From assembly GCF_009496005.1 (NCBI RefSeq), contig NZ_WIBF01000011.1, positions 102,723 through 166,722 of the forward strand: DNA of 64,000 nucleotides. Reading direction: 5' to 3'. This document shows positions 16,405 through 24,809 of this stretch, piece by piece (positions within the stretch are counted from its first letter, which is position 1; each line of letters opens with the position of its first letter). The notes under the pieces were generated by a model. It worked only from the letters and a program-made list of their open reading frames with translations, ran no database searches and was not told where the DNA came from. Position numbers and translations under genes: made by a program. This DNA is from Tritonibacter litoralis (lineage in GTDB: Bacteria; Pseudomonadota; Alphaproteobacteria; Rhodobacterales; Rhodobacteraceae).

Positions 16405-17228
16405 GCGCGGCAGGACTGGCATTTGTCGCAACCGCCCTGATAGGCAGCAGTGCAGAAGCTGCCTGCGGGGACCAGGCGGAGGCCTGTAAAATTGCCAGTG
16501 GGGATTATGAAGTTGTGCTGCCTGATACAGGCACCGAGACCGGCGCGGCGGTGGTGTTTTTGCATGGCTATGGGGGCACCGGGAATGGGGTTCTGAAAAA
16601 CACCGGAATGGTCAACGCGTTGACCGATCGTGGCTATGTGGTGATTGCGCCAAATGGGTTGCGGCGTGCGGCGAACCGTGGGCCTTCGTGGAATTTCTTT
16701 CCAGGCTGGGAGGGCCGTGACGAGGTCGCTTATTTCCAGGAGCTGTTGGCGGATGCGGCCGAACGGTTTGATGTGGATCCTGACCAGACCATCATGGCCG
16801 GGTTTTCGGCGGGCGCCTTCATGGTGAACTACCTGGCTTGCCAAGCGCCTGAAACCTTTGCGGCCTATGCCCCGGTGGCCGGTGGTTTCTGGCGGCCGCA
16901 GCCCGAGGCCTGTGCCGGACCGATCCGCCTGCATCACACACATGGCTGGACCGATACGGTTGTGCCGCTGGAAGGGCGGTATCTGCGCGGGCGTACCTGG
17001 CAACAGGGTGACATTTATGCGGGGCTGGAATTGTGGCGCGACACGTTAGGGTGTGAAACACACGCACCGGGTCGGGCGTGGAGCAATGGCGAAAACTTGC
17101 TGCGTCACTGGAACTGTGGTGAGGGGGCCGAGATCAGTTTTACCATTCATCCGGGCGGTCATTCGATTCCAAAAGGCTGGGCCGAAGAGGTCACAACCTG
17201 GTTTGAGAAGGCCGCGCCCGGACAATAA
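16362..17228 (+). CDS. Secreted alpha/beta-hydrolase esterase (LpqC / PHB depolymerase-like)
   Basis: Exported esterase of 288 residues related to LpqC and to polyhydroxybutyrate depolymerases and feruloyl esterases. The oxyanion region is FLHGYGGTGNG, the nucleophile elbow AGFSAGAF, and the final histidine lies in HPGGHSIPKGW. A signal peptide ends at SSAEA-A. The start used has AGGA five bases upstream; an ATG ten codons later (16392) gives a more typical signal peptide and may be the real start. The gene overlaps the rhodanese gene in another frame. Substrates are likely carbohydrate or hydroxyacid esters, not determinable here. A bidirectional terminator follows. Confidence 0.83.
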   Translation: MDQDRIAGGAMERLGAAGLAFVATALIGSSAEAACGDQAEACKIASGDYEVVLPDTGTETGAAVVFLHGYGGTGNGVLKNTGMVNALTDRGYVVIAPNGLRRAANRGPSWNFFPGWEGRDEVAYFQELLADAAERFDVDPDQTIMAGFSAGAFMVNYLACQAPETFAAYAPVAGGFWRPQPEACAGPIRLHHTHGWTDTVVPLEGRYLRGRTWQQGDIYAGLELWRDTLGCETHAPGRAWSNGENLLRHWNCGEGAEISFTIHPGGHSIPKGWAEEVTTWFEKAAPGQ

Positions 17229-17242
17229 TCACGGCCAAACGC

Positions 17243-17276
17243 AAAAAGCCCAGCGGATTCGGCTGGGCTTTTTTGT
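17243..17276. terminator. Bidirectional rho-independent terminator (esterase / opgH)
   Basis: AAAAAGCCCAGC, a short loop, then GCTGGGCTTTTTT. The stem is flanked by A-tract and T-tract, so it can stop transcription of the esterase from the left and of opgH from the right. Confidence 0.88.
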
Positions 17277-17290
17277 CTTTACTGAAACTC

Positions 17291-19162
17291 TTATTCGGCG
17301 GCAGTGGCCTGAGGCTGGTTTTCCAGGAACTTACGCATCTGAGCGCGGTAAGCGCGCGCCGCTTGGGTGATTTGTGGTTCCTTGAAATGGTCGTGGGTGC
17401 CCATCCAGCGGCCAATGCGTTCCCGGATTGGCATGCCCGACAGGGCGGACAATGGGATTGCCAGCACCAATGAAACACCGATAGGCACCAGCCAGATCGA
17501 CACCATGCCTGCTGCGATCCCAACACACAGGGCCGCGCCGCTCACGGTTTCCAAAGCGTGACAAATGGCAATGGTACGCCAGGAATATTGGCCACCATCC
17601 CGCGCCTGCGGAGCCCAACCACGCTGGATCCCCAACAGCGTGCGGAATACGGCAATCATCTGTTGCACCATCAAAATGGGCGCATAAAGGATCGCCAGGA
17701 TGATCTCGGACAGGACCGACAGCAGGAACTGGCCCGCGCCGCCATATTCGGCATAGCGCTTACCGCTGAGGGGCAGGGCAATCGCTGCAAGGAGTTTCGG
17801 GGCCAACAACATGGCGTAAATCAGCAGGATCACCAACACATGGCGCGGCTCGCTCATATCGGGCCAGGACGGCATGGTTGGATTGGCCTCGGAGAAATAG
17901 GTCAGAACCGAGGCCTCCTCGCCGCGTCCAATGATCGCCCAGATCACCAGAAGCGCAAACCAGATCGGGGCCATCAGATAGCCAACCGCGCCATGGAACA
18001 GGTGAAACCGGGAGATCGCCCGGAACCCGCGTGCGTTCAGCAGGTTGATATGCTGCAAGTTCCCCTGACACCAGCGGCGGTCCCGTTGGATGTGGTCGAT
18101 CAGGGTTTGGGGCGTTTCCTCATAGGAGCCTTTGATCCGGGGCAGGAACTGAACGCTCCAGCCAGCCCGGCGCAACAGACCCGCCTCGACAAAGTCGTGG
18201 CTCATGATCAGGCTTTCCTTGCCGGTCAGGCTTCGCAAGGATGGCAGGCCCGCACAAGCGGCAAAGGCACGGGTGCGGATGATCGCATTATGGCCCCAAT
18301 AATTGCCCTCATGCCCGGCCCAACGCGCCAGACCTTCGGCCAAAGCCAGACCATATACAGTATTTGCGAATTGCTGCATGCGGCCGAAAACAGATTGCGC
18401 ACCAATGAGTTGCGGGAAGCTCTGAATGAGGCCTGCACCGGGATCACGCGCCAGCGCACCGGTCAGCTGGGCAATGGCGCGGCCGGTCATCAGACTGTCG
18501 GCATCCAGCACCAGCATGGCGTCATAAGCGCCACCCCAGCGGCGGACCCAATCGGTGATATTGCCGACTTTGCGGCCCACATTATCCGCACGGCGCCGAT
18601 AATACAGCGGCATTGTCGGCGGCAACATGGCTTGCAGCGCTTCGACGCTGCGGCGTTCCTGATCGGCAATCGCGTCATCGCGCGTGTCCGACAGGATGAA
18701 CATGGCATATTCGTGGTTGCTGCCCTGGGCGTTCAGCTCTTCCAGCATGGATTGCGCATTGCCCAGCACATACCATGGGATCTCGTTATAGACCGGAACC
18801 AGCAGTGCCACCTTTTGCGGTGTCACCGCGCCCCGGCGGCGCACCACGGTCCGGCGGGCCAAGGAGTAAAGCCCCAACAAAACCGTCGAGACCGAGAAGC
18901 TGATCCAGAAAAAGTTGAAAATGATCAGGGCGAGCAGGATGCCTTCCAGCACGGTAACGCCGCCATCGGCAAACCAGCCATACATCACCCATCCCAACAG
19001 GGCGGTCACGATCATAGCAGGCGAGAAGCTGAGGATCCGCCACAGGGCGGCCTGCTGTTCTGGTTCACCCGCAGGGGCCTGATCATCGCGGAACGGTGCA
19101 GCAAAATCCTGTTCCGGCATATCGAGCGGATGCTCGGCTGGCAAAAGGCGATCTTGGGTCAT
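17291..19162 (-). CDS. opgH: Glucans biosynthesis glucosyltransferase OpgH/MdoH
   Basis: Inner-membrane family 2 glycosyltransferase, 623 residues, which polymerises UDP-glucose into the beta-glucan backbone of osmoregulated periplasmic glucans and extrudes it. Two N-terminal helices are followed by the cytoplasmic catalytic domain with VLDADS and the processive signature QRDRRWCQGNL, then several C-terminal helices. The ATG chosen overlaps the opgG stop by four bases (ATGA); the GTG three codons earlier is less likely. Last gene of the unit opgC-opgG-opgH. It is somewhat shorter than E. coli MdoH, which carries a longer N-terminal region. Confidence 0.95.
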   Translation of the reverse strand: MTQDRLLPAEHPLDMPEQDFAAPFRDDQAPAGEPEQQAALWRILSFSPAMIVTALLGWVMYGWFADGGVTVLEGILLALIIFNFFWISFSVSTVLLGLYSLARRTVVRRRGAVTPQKVALLVPVYNEIPWYVLGNAQSMLEELNAQGSNHEYAMFILSDTRDDAIADQERRSVEALQAMLPPTMPLYYRRRADNVGRKVGNITDWVRRWGGAYDAMLVLDADSLMTGRAIAQLTGALARDPGAGLIQSFPQLIGAQSVFGRMQQFANTVYGLALAEGLARWAGHEGNYWGHNAIIRTRAFAACAGLPSLRSLTGKESLIMSHDFVEAGLLRRAGWSVQFLPRIKGSYEETPQTLIDHIQRDRRWCQGNLQHINLLNARGFRAISRFHLFHGAVGYLMAPIWFALLVIWAIIGRGEEASVLTYFSEANPTMPSWPDMSEPRHVLVILLIYAMLLAPKLLAAIALPLSGKRYAEYGGAGQFLLSVLSEIILAILYAPILMVQQMIAVFRTLLGIQRGWAPQARDGGQYSWRTIAICHALETVSGAALCVGIAAGMVSIWLVPIGVSLVLAIPLSALSGMPIRERIGRWMGTHDHFKEPQITQAARAYRAQMRKFLENQPQATAAE

Positions 19163-20700
19163 GTGGTCCACCTGTAAAGCCAGACTTCTGAGGCGGGCTG
19201 GCCGTCCTTACGCAGCTGCGCGCGCAGCTCCACATGGTCGCGTGTGCCCGGATCAAAGGAAAACGCCAATCGCAGGCCTCCGGTTTCGGGGTTGCGTTGC
19301 AAGACGCCTTCGGTTGTTTCCACATGTGGGGAGGAGACAAAGATATCAAAATCTTCCGGGTCACCTTCCAACAGCGGGTGGGCGTCATAATCGATGGTAA
19401 AGATCCGACCAGGATCGCCAAAGATCTTGGCCCCGGATGCGGTGTTCTTGACCAAGGCCAGCCCCATGTCGGGTTCGTGACCCCAGGTGAGTCGATAGCT
19501 CAGATCGATCTCGGATCCTGGCGCATAAGGCGTATGGGGACGCCAGTAAGCGACGATATTGTCATAGATTTCCTTGTCCGCCGGGATCTCCACCAGGGTG
19601 ACCGCCCCTTTGCCCCAGTTCTCTTTGGGTTCGACCCAAAGCGACGGGCGCATGTGGTAATGGGCTTCCAGATCCGCGTAATCAGACAGGTTGCGTGCGC
19701 GTTGCATCAGGCCAAACCCCTGCGGGCCGTCATCCACAAAGGAAGAGATCTGCAGATGGACCGGGTTGGCCAAGGGGCGCCACAGCACCTCTCCGTTGCC
19801 GTTTTTGATCAACAGGCCTTCGCTGTCATGCACCGCCGGGCGGAAGTCATCAAAACGGGACCGGTTGGTGTCATCATAAAGGAACATCGACGTCAGTGGG
19901 GCCAGTCCCACATGGGTCAGTTCCTTGCGGGCAAACAGGCGTGCCTGAATTTCCATGGTGCAATTGTCGCCCGGGGTGATGTCAAACCGGAAGGCACCGG
20001 ACACGGACGGGCTGTCCATCAGCGCATGGATGATCATGTTTTTCTGGTCGGCCTCAGGAGCCTCCAGCCAAAACTCGATAAACTCGGGGAATTCTTCGCC
20101 GTCGCTGTCGCCGGTTTTCAGCGCCAGCCCCCGTGCCGACAGACCATAGGCGCACCAATTGGCGATCGCGCGGAAATAGCTTGCGCCCTGGAACACGCAG
20201 AATTCGGTTTTTTCCAGCTTTTGCTTGACCGGAGCGCCAGGTTGTTCGGTGCGCAGGCGCAGACCGGAATAGCCCAGATGGCCTTCTGTGCTCAGATCGG
20301 GCGCGATGTCACCGCGTTTGAACAACGACAGATCAAAGGGCACTTTGGTCGCCAGACCGTCGACCACTTCGTTGATCTGGATCGCGCGCGGGAAATAGAG
20401 CCCTGGCAAGAAGAAATCCACGTTGTAGCTGCGGTTGGTGTCGGCCCACAGGGCGTCTTCGACCCGGAACCAACGGTTGCGGTATTCGTCGTAGCTGAGG
20501 TTCAGCCAATCCTGTGGCACGGTCGGTCGCAGCTTATAGGCCTTGGACGCCAAGTCCCGTGCGCGCTCAACCAGACCCTCATACGAAAACGGAGAGGTCG
20601 CATGCGCCAAAGCGGCCTGAGGGAAAGCCAAGGCCGAGGTGCTGGCCAGCGCAGAAAACAGAAAAGACCGACGTGTCAGGGCGCTCATCGGGGGGCTCAT
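19159..20700 (-). CDS. opgG: Periplasmic glucan biosynthesis protein OpgG/OpgD (MdoG family)
   Basis: 513-residue periplasmic protein that shapes the glucan backbone (branching or cleavage) after OpgH export. The N-terminus holds a Tat-type signal: LTRRSFLFSALASTSALA, cleaved near AALA-HA. A Tat signal is characteristic of OpgD, while OpgG uses Sec, so the symbol between G and D is open. The mature part matches MdoG over its whole length (PFSYEGLVERARDLASKAY at the start, SFVDDGPQGFGLMQRAR in the middle). The start is fixed by GGAGG eight bases upstream and a four-base overlap with opgC; the frame is open upstream but runs through opgC. Confidence 0.92.
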   Translation of the reverse strand: MSPPMSALTRRSFLFSALASTSALAFPQAALAHATSPFSYEGLVERARDLASKAYKLRPTVPQDWLNLSYDEYRNRWFRVEDALWADTNRSYNVDFFLPGLYFPRAIQINEVVDGLATKVPFDLSLFKRGDIAPDLSTEGHLGYSGLRLRTEQPGAPVKQKLEKTEFCVFQGASYFRAIANWCAYGLSARGLALKTGDSDGEEFPEFIEFWLEAPEADQKNMIIHALMDSPSVSGAFRFDITPGDNCTMEIQARLFARKELTHVGLAPLTSMFLYDDTNRSRFDDFRPAVHDSEGLLIKNGNGEVLWRPLANPVHLQISSFVDDGPQGFGLMQRARNLSDYADLEAHYHMRPSLWVEPKENWGKGAVTLVEIPADKEIYDNIVAYWRPHTPYAPGSEIDLSYRLTWGHEPDMGLALVKNTASGAKIFGDPGRIFTIDYDAHPLLEGDPEDFDIFVSSPHVETTEGVLQRNPETGGLRLAFSFDPGTRDHVELRAQLRKDGQPASEVWLYRWTT

Positions 20701-21956
20701 TTCTTCTGCCTCCAGGGTTGGGATTTGAACCACGCCGCGCCATATGCACAGCCAATGATCAAGACAAAGCCGACAAGGTTTGCAAAAGCGACGGTGGTGA
20801 TGGCGCGATCGGTTTGATCTAGGGCAAACCCGATCAAACGGGCCAGCGCCATCGAGAAGACAAAGACCGCAAGCGACTGTTGACCAACCTTGGTGATAAT
20901 GCCGAGGAAGAAGGACCAGACCTTTGCGCCCACCGACTGGCCGCGGGCCATCAGGTTCTTGCCACCTTCGCCTGCGATGACCCAACCCAGATAAGCCAGC
21001 GCCAGGAAGTGCATGTATCGCAGCAGGCCAAAATCCGTCTTCTCACGCCATTGCGCGGTCCAGTCCCATGTTGGTCGGATCAGCGCCGCCAGATCTTCAT
21101 TGGCAGCTTTGACCCAGTTGAAGACCTTCCAGGAGCCAAAGGGCATCGATAGGATCAGGAATGCAGCCGCCAGGACAATCAGCGCGGCCGAGACAGGAGG
21201 CTTGGGCAGCCAGCCTTTCATGAAGGCAAAACCGGTAAAGAACAGAAGCTGCCAGCCAAAGGGGTTAAAGAACCATTCGCGCTCTGACCAGGGTTCGGCC
21301 GGCAGGCTGAGCCCATTGGGACCCAGGCCGATCAGATAGGGGTTGGCCACCAGCCACACCAGCACAGAGAATGCGGCAACAGCCCACAGGCTGATTTTCT
21401 CAAGTCCCATCATCACCGGCATCAGTGCCAGCACCACCAGATACATCGGCAGGATGTCAAAGTAGTTCGGCACATAGGTCAGCGTGAACAGGCCCACCAG
21501 CTGCGGCGCCGGATCGTTAAAAAACGGAGCGAGGTTCAGTGACGCGATGTAGCTTTTTTCAAAACCGCCATAGACATCAATGGCGGCCAAAGACATGGCG
21601 ATAAAGAAGAACAGACCAATATGGGCCCAGAACACCTGCCAGCAGCGGAAGGCCACCCGAGCCGTGCCCAGCCACCAGCCCTTGCGGGCAAAGGATCCGC
21701 CAAAGGCAATGGCCGAGGCCATACCAGAGCAGAACACAAAGATTTCGGTCGCATCCGAGAAGCCAAAGCGGGCCGGGATCCAGCCGGTCCAGCGGTTGTT
21801 GGGCACATGGGCGATCAGAATGATGAACATCGCAATGCCGCGATAGAAATCCAGGCGCGGGTCGCGCGGGCGTTGCGGTGACTTTTGCGGAGCCATCTGG
21901 CTGTTGGCCGCATCCGGAGCCGGATGCGCTTGGTGAATGGGCGTGATGGTGGCCAT
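20697..21956 (-). CDS. opgC: OpgC membrane acyltransferase
   Basis: 419-residue polytopic membrane protein of the OpgC family, which adds succinyl groups to periplasmic glucans and makes them anionic. The first soluble 30 residues are followed by RDPRLDFYRGIAMFIILIAH, the OpgC/acyltransferase-3 signature in helix 1, and about ten helices, with FNPFGWQLLFFTGF in the middle. Its stop overlaps the opgG start. First of three opg genes and 32 bases downstream of the TTC38-like gene on the same strand. Substitution of glucans matters for osmotic adaptation and host interaction in Rhodobacter and Brucella relatives. Confidence 0.92.
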   Translation of the reverse strand: MATITPIHQAHPAPDAANSQMAPQKSPQRPRDPRLDFYRGIAMFIILIAHVPNNRWTGWIPARFGFSDATEIFVFCSGMASAIAFGGSFARKGWWLGTARVAFRCWQVFWAHIGLFFFIAMSLAAIDVYGGFEKSYIASLNLAPFFNDPAPQLVGLFTLTYVPNYFDILPMYLVVLALMPVMMGLEKISLWAVAAFSVLVWLVANPYLIGLGPNGLSLPAEPWSEREWFFNPFGWQLLFFTGFAFMKGWLPKPPVSAALIVLAAAFLILSMPFGSWKVFNWVKAANEDLAALIRPTWDWTAQWREKTDFGLLRYMHFLALAYLGWVIAGEGGKNLMARGQSVGAKVWSFFLGIITKVGQQSLAVFVFSMALARLIGFALDQTDRAITTVAFANLVGFVLIIGCAYGAAWFKSQPWRQKK

Positions 21957-21988
21957 TGTTTTTGTCAGTTCGTTACAAGTTGTACCGT

Positions 21989-23353
21989 TTACTCAGCTGG
22001 GACGCTGTGTTCCGTGTCGGTGTTGCGCGCTTGGGCAATCATGTTGCGGCGCACATGGGCATAGTTGTCTTCGCCGCCGCCACGTTTGGCGCGGCGATCG
22101 TCCAGCAACGCTTCGGCGGCGTCAAACGCGCCCGAGCGCAGGCCGCAGTCGATGGTGATCCGTTCAAAAATATCCCTTTGTGCATGGCTGCCACCGGCCA
22201 GCTGCATGGTGTCACGCGCGGCGGTCAAGTGGTTGAAGGCCTTGGAGTAATCGCCCTCGCCAAAGGCTTCAAGACCCTGAGCGGCCTGAATACCCGGTGC
22301 GGCCATCCGTTCCTGTGATTCTGTGGCGCGTTTTTGCCCATCCGCTTGAATACGGGCAACCATCCGCTGAGTCTCGGCCGCGCGGTCGTGACCGGCCAGC
22401 GCCAGCAAATAGTGCAGATCGGCAAAGATCAGGCTGCCGTCCTCGGTGCGATTGGCGCAGAGCTCGGACAATTCGTCCCAGCGGTTGCCGACCTTCACGC
22501 CTTCCAGCTCCAGACGCATCAACAGCGAGGTGGCGTTTGAGATGTCGCGATAGTCGTCGGTCTTGTCTTTGCGCACCTCGGTGTCATAAAGCGCGATCGC
22601 TTCGTCCACCTGGCCCTGATCCAGATGCATCAGCGCCTTGTGCCACCAGACATGATAGCGGAAGTTGTTGCAATGGGCCCAGGCCTCTTCGCGACCTGCC
22701 AGCCACTCCAGACCTTGTTTGGCGTTGCCGGTCATCTCGTGAACGTGAGCGACCGAGTGCAGACCCCATGCATCATCGGGGGCCATCCACAGCGCCTGAC
22801 GCCCGGCGTTTTCCGCCTTTTCATAAGCGCCGGTTTCTTCCAGTGCGAAGGAATGGCACCCCAGCAGATAGCCGCGCCCGGCGTGGTCAGGTTCATAGGC
22901 TGGCATCACCCGCTCGACCGAAGTCCGCATGCCGTGGTTATCTCCCATGATGAACCGGATCCCGTGACTGAGCTTCATCGCCAGTGAGTCGCAGGGGTGG
23001 TCGTCCAGGATTGTCTCACAAATCTGGATGGCCTGGGTCGGGCGGCCCAACATCCAGGCCTCAAACGCGTCAACGTATTTGCGTTCACGGGGCAGGGCGG
23101 CTTCGTAATAGGTCTTGGCGGTTTTTAACGCATCCTGTGCCATCGGCAGCAATTCAGAGCGACCCAGCATCAAAAGCGACAGACCTTTGAGAGCATGGGC
23201 CAGCGCATATTCCGGAGCCTGTTGGAGAACAGCACCCAGATGATCAGCTGTTTTGGCCGCGTGCGCAAGCACGCCCAACTGTGCGGCATTCCACTCATTC
23301 AGAGCCGCAGCAGAGGTCAGGCTGGTCTCTTGTCCGAAGATGTCTTGCGTCAT
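21989..23353 (-). CDS. Tetratricopeptide repeat protein 38 (TTC38) family protein
   Basis: 454-residue cytoplasmic protein, all helical, with TPR-like repeats resembling the TTC38 family shared with eukaryotes. Visible family elements are LAHALKGLSLLMLG, MAPDDAWGLHSVAHVHEM and the aromatic HNFxWH-type segment NNFRYHVWWHKALMHLD. The ATG giving MTQDIFGQ follows AAGGAT at ten bases; upstream in-frame sequence is not protein-like. No enzyme activity is known. It lies immediately upstream of opgC on the same strand and may share its transcript, but a role in glucan synthesis is only suggested by position. Confidence 0.85.
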   Translation of the reverse strand: MTQDIFGQETSLTSAAALNEWNAAQLGVLAHAAKTADHLGAVLQQAPEYALAHALKGLSLLMLGRSELLPMAQDALKTAKTYYEAALPRERKYVDAFEAWMLGRPTQAIQICETILDDHPCDSLAMKLSHGIRFIMGDNHGMRTSVERVMPAYEPDHAGRGYLLGCHSFALEETGAYEKAENAGRQALWMAPDDAWGLHSVAHVHEMTGNAKQGLEWLAGREEAWAHCNNFRYHVWWHKALMHLDQGQVDEAIALYDTEVRKDKTDDYRDISNATSLLMRLELEGVKVGNRWDELSELCANRTEDGSLIFADLHYLLALAGHDRAAETQRMVARIQADGQKRATESQERMAAPGIQAAQGLEAFGEGDYSKAFNHLTAARDTMQLAGGSHAQRDIFERITIDCGLRSGAFDAAEALLDDRRAKRGGGEDNYAHVRRNMIAQARNTDTEHSVPAE

Positions 23354-23546
23354 GGGTTCGTTATCCTTGCGATCTAAAAACAGCTCTCTGTTATTACTGA
23401 GAGTAAAGGAAGGTTTGCGACCGGGCGACGGCTGCTCGCGCTTTGGTGAAGGCCTGTGTGTGTTTTCCGTGGAATACTGCCGATATGGGTGGAGATTCCG
23501 GCGAAAACCCGCAAAATTCGGATGCTTAAGCAGCAAACCTTTCAAA

Positions 23547-23571
23547 GGCCGGGCAGAGCCCGGCCGGTTTT
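23547..23571. terminator. Hairpin terminator downstream of the CoA-transferase gene
   Basis: Perfect stem GGCCGGGC / GCCCGGCC with a three-base loop. The stronger T-run (GGTTTTTG) follows on the plus strand, the minus side having only TTTGAAAGG. It most likely ends the minus-strand transcript of the CoA-transferase gene despite that asymmetry. Confidence 0.65.
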
Positions 23572-23594
23572 TGTAACACTTGGCAATAAGTGTC

Positions 23595-24809
23595 TCATGG
23601 TTGTTTATTTACATGGCTGGAAACGTCGTTGGACTCGTCTAAAATTTCGGCAGTTTCTTGTCCGCAGTGGGGTGGAGCGTGCCGATAGGTGACCGGTGTG
23701 CGCGAGAACTTCAGGGGATTCCCGATCAGATCAACCGGGCCTGCAGCGCTCTCCATCGTGATCCGCATGTCCCGTGCCGCCACCTGATCGGATGCAAAAA
23801 CCTGGTCCAATGTCTGCACCGGACCAGCGGGCACTTTGAGCGCTTCGAGCCCGGCAATAACCTCAGCCGACGTCTTGGCCTTGACCGCCGGGATCAGCAC
23901 CTCGTCCAAGGCGTCGCGATGTTCAAGCCGGGCCGGGTTGGTGGCAAAGCGGGGATCCTTCGGCAGCTCCGAAAGGCCAAGGAATTCAGCGCAGCGCTGG
24001 AACTGGCTGTCATTGCCCACCGCCAGGATCACATGGCCGTCCGAGGTCTCATAGACGCCATAGGGTTTGATATTGGGGTGACCATTGCCGCGCCGCTGGG
24101 GCAGGGTGCCCGAGGTCAGATAGTTGACCCCTTCGTTGATCAGCCAGGCGATCTGCGCATCCACCAGCGCCAGTTCCACCCATTGACCTTCGCCGGTTTG
24201 GTCCCGGTGCCGCAGGGCCGCCAGAATGCCGACGCAGGCATACATGCCGCACATGACATCAGCAATGCCTACGCCCACTTTCATCGGGGCGCCATCCGGC
24301 TCTCCGGTGACCGACATGATGCCACCATAGCCCTGGGCCATCAAATCGTAGCCGGGTTTTGGCGCGTTTGGACCGGTCTGCCCGTAGCCCGAGATCGAGC
24401 AATAAACGAGGCTTGGGAATTCGGCCTTTAGGCTTTCATAATCGAGGCCGTATTTTGCAAGGCCGCCGGGTTTGAAATTCTCGATCAGGATATCAGCATC
24501 GGCTGCCAGCGCACGGATCTGTGCCTGGCCTTCGGGGCTTGCGATATCAATCGCAACCGAGCGCTTATTGCGATTTGCGCACATGTAATAGGCCGACAAA
24601 TCAGTGGGGTTACCCTCAGCATCCTCGACATAGGGCGGGCCCCATTGGCGGGTGTCATCGCCGCCAGTTTTGGGGTTTTCTACCTTGATCACATCGGCCC
24701 CAAGATCCCCGAGCAGCTGTGTGCAGGTCGGGCCTGCCAGAATGCGGGACAAGTCCAGAACTTTCACCCCTTTCAAAGCGCCATGGGGTAACATATTAGA
24801 TCCGACCAT
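23595..24809 (-). CDS. Class III CoA-transferase (CaiB/BaiF family)
   Basis: 404-residue family III CoA-transferase, related to formyl-CoA:oxalate, crotonobetaine and succinyl-CoA:acid transferases. The N-terminal Rossmann half has LKGVKVLDLSRILAGP and LGDLGADVIKVENP; the catalytic aspartate lies in KPGYDLMAQGYGG. An ATG pair follows GGAGGAT, and the second one gives the best spacing. The start lies inside the 3' end of the upstream ThDP enzyme gene (14-base overlap), so both proteins are made from one message. The acyl substrate is unknown; pairing with a ThDP lyase recalls oxalate degradation, but the partner is not a clear oxalyl-CoA decarboxylase. Confidence 0.9.
   Translation of the reverse strand: MVGSNMLPHGALKGVKVLDLSRILAGPTCTQLLGDLGADVIKVENPKTGGDDTRQWGPPYVEDAEGNPTDLSAYYMCANRNKRSVAIDIASPEGQAQIRALAADADILIENFKPGGLAKYGLDYESLKAEFPSLVYCSISGYGQTGPNAPKPGYDLMAQGYGGIMSVTGEPDGAPMKVGVGIADVMCGMYACVGILAALRHRDQTGEGQWVELALVDAQIAWLINEGVNYLTSGTLPQRRGNGHPNIKPYGVYETSDGHVILAVGNDSQFQRCAEFLGLSELPKDPRFATNPARLEHRDALDEVLIPAVKAKTSAEVIAGLEALKVPAGPVQTLDQVFASDQVAARDMRITMESAAGPVDLIGNPLKFSRTPVTYRHAPPHCGQETAEILDESNDVSSHVNKQP

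Noticed and set aside
17558..19177. 539-codon open frame on the plus strand
   Set aside because: It lies wholly antisense to opgH, whose product has clear glycosyltransferase motifs; the plus-strand translation is rich in Gln, His and Arg with no domain, as expected for a GC-rich shadow frame.
20728..20746. Stretch whose minus strand reads GGTTCAAATCC, like a tRNA T-arm
   Set aside because: It is inside the C-terminal coding region of opgC and no acceptor, D- or anticodon arm can be built around it.
19234..20817. 527-codon open frame on the plus strand
   Set aside because: Antisense to opgG. The opposite strand encodes a full MdoG-family protein with a Tat signal; this frame shows no protein-like motifs.
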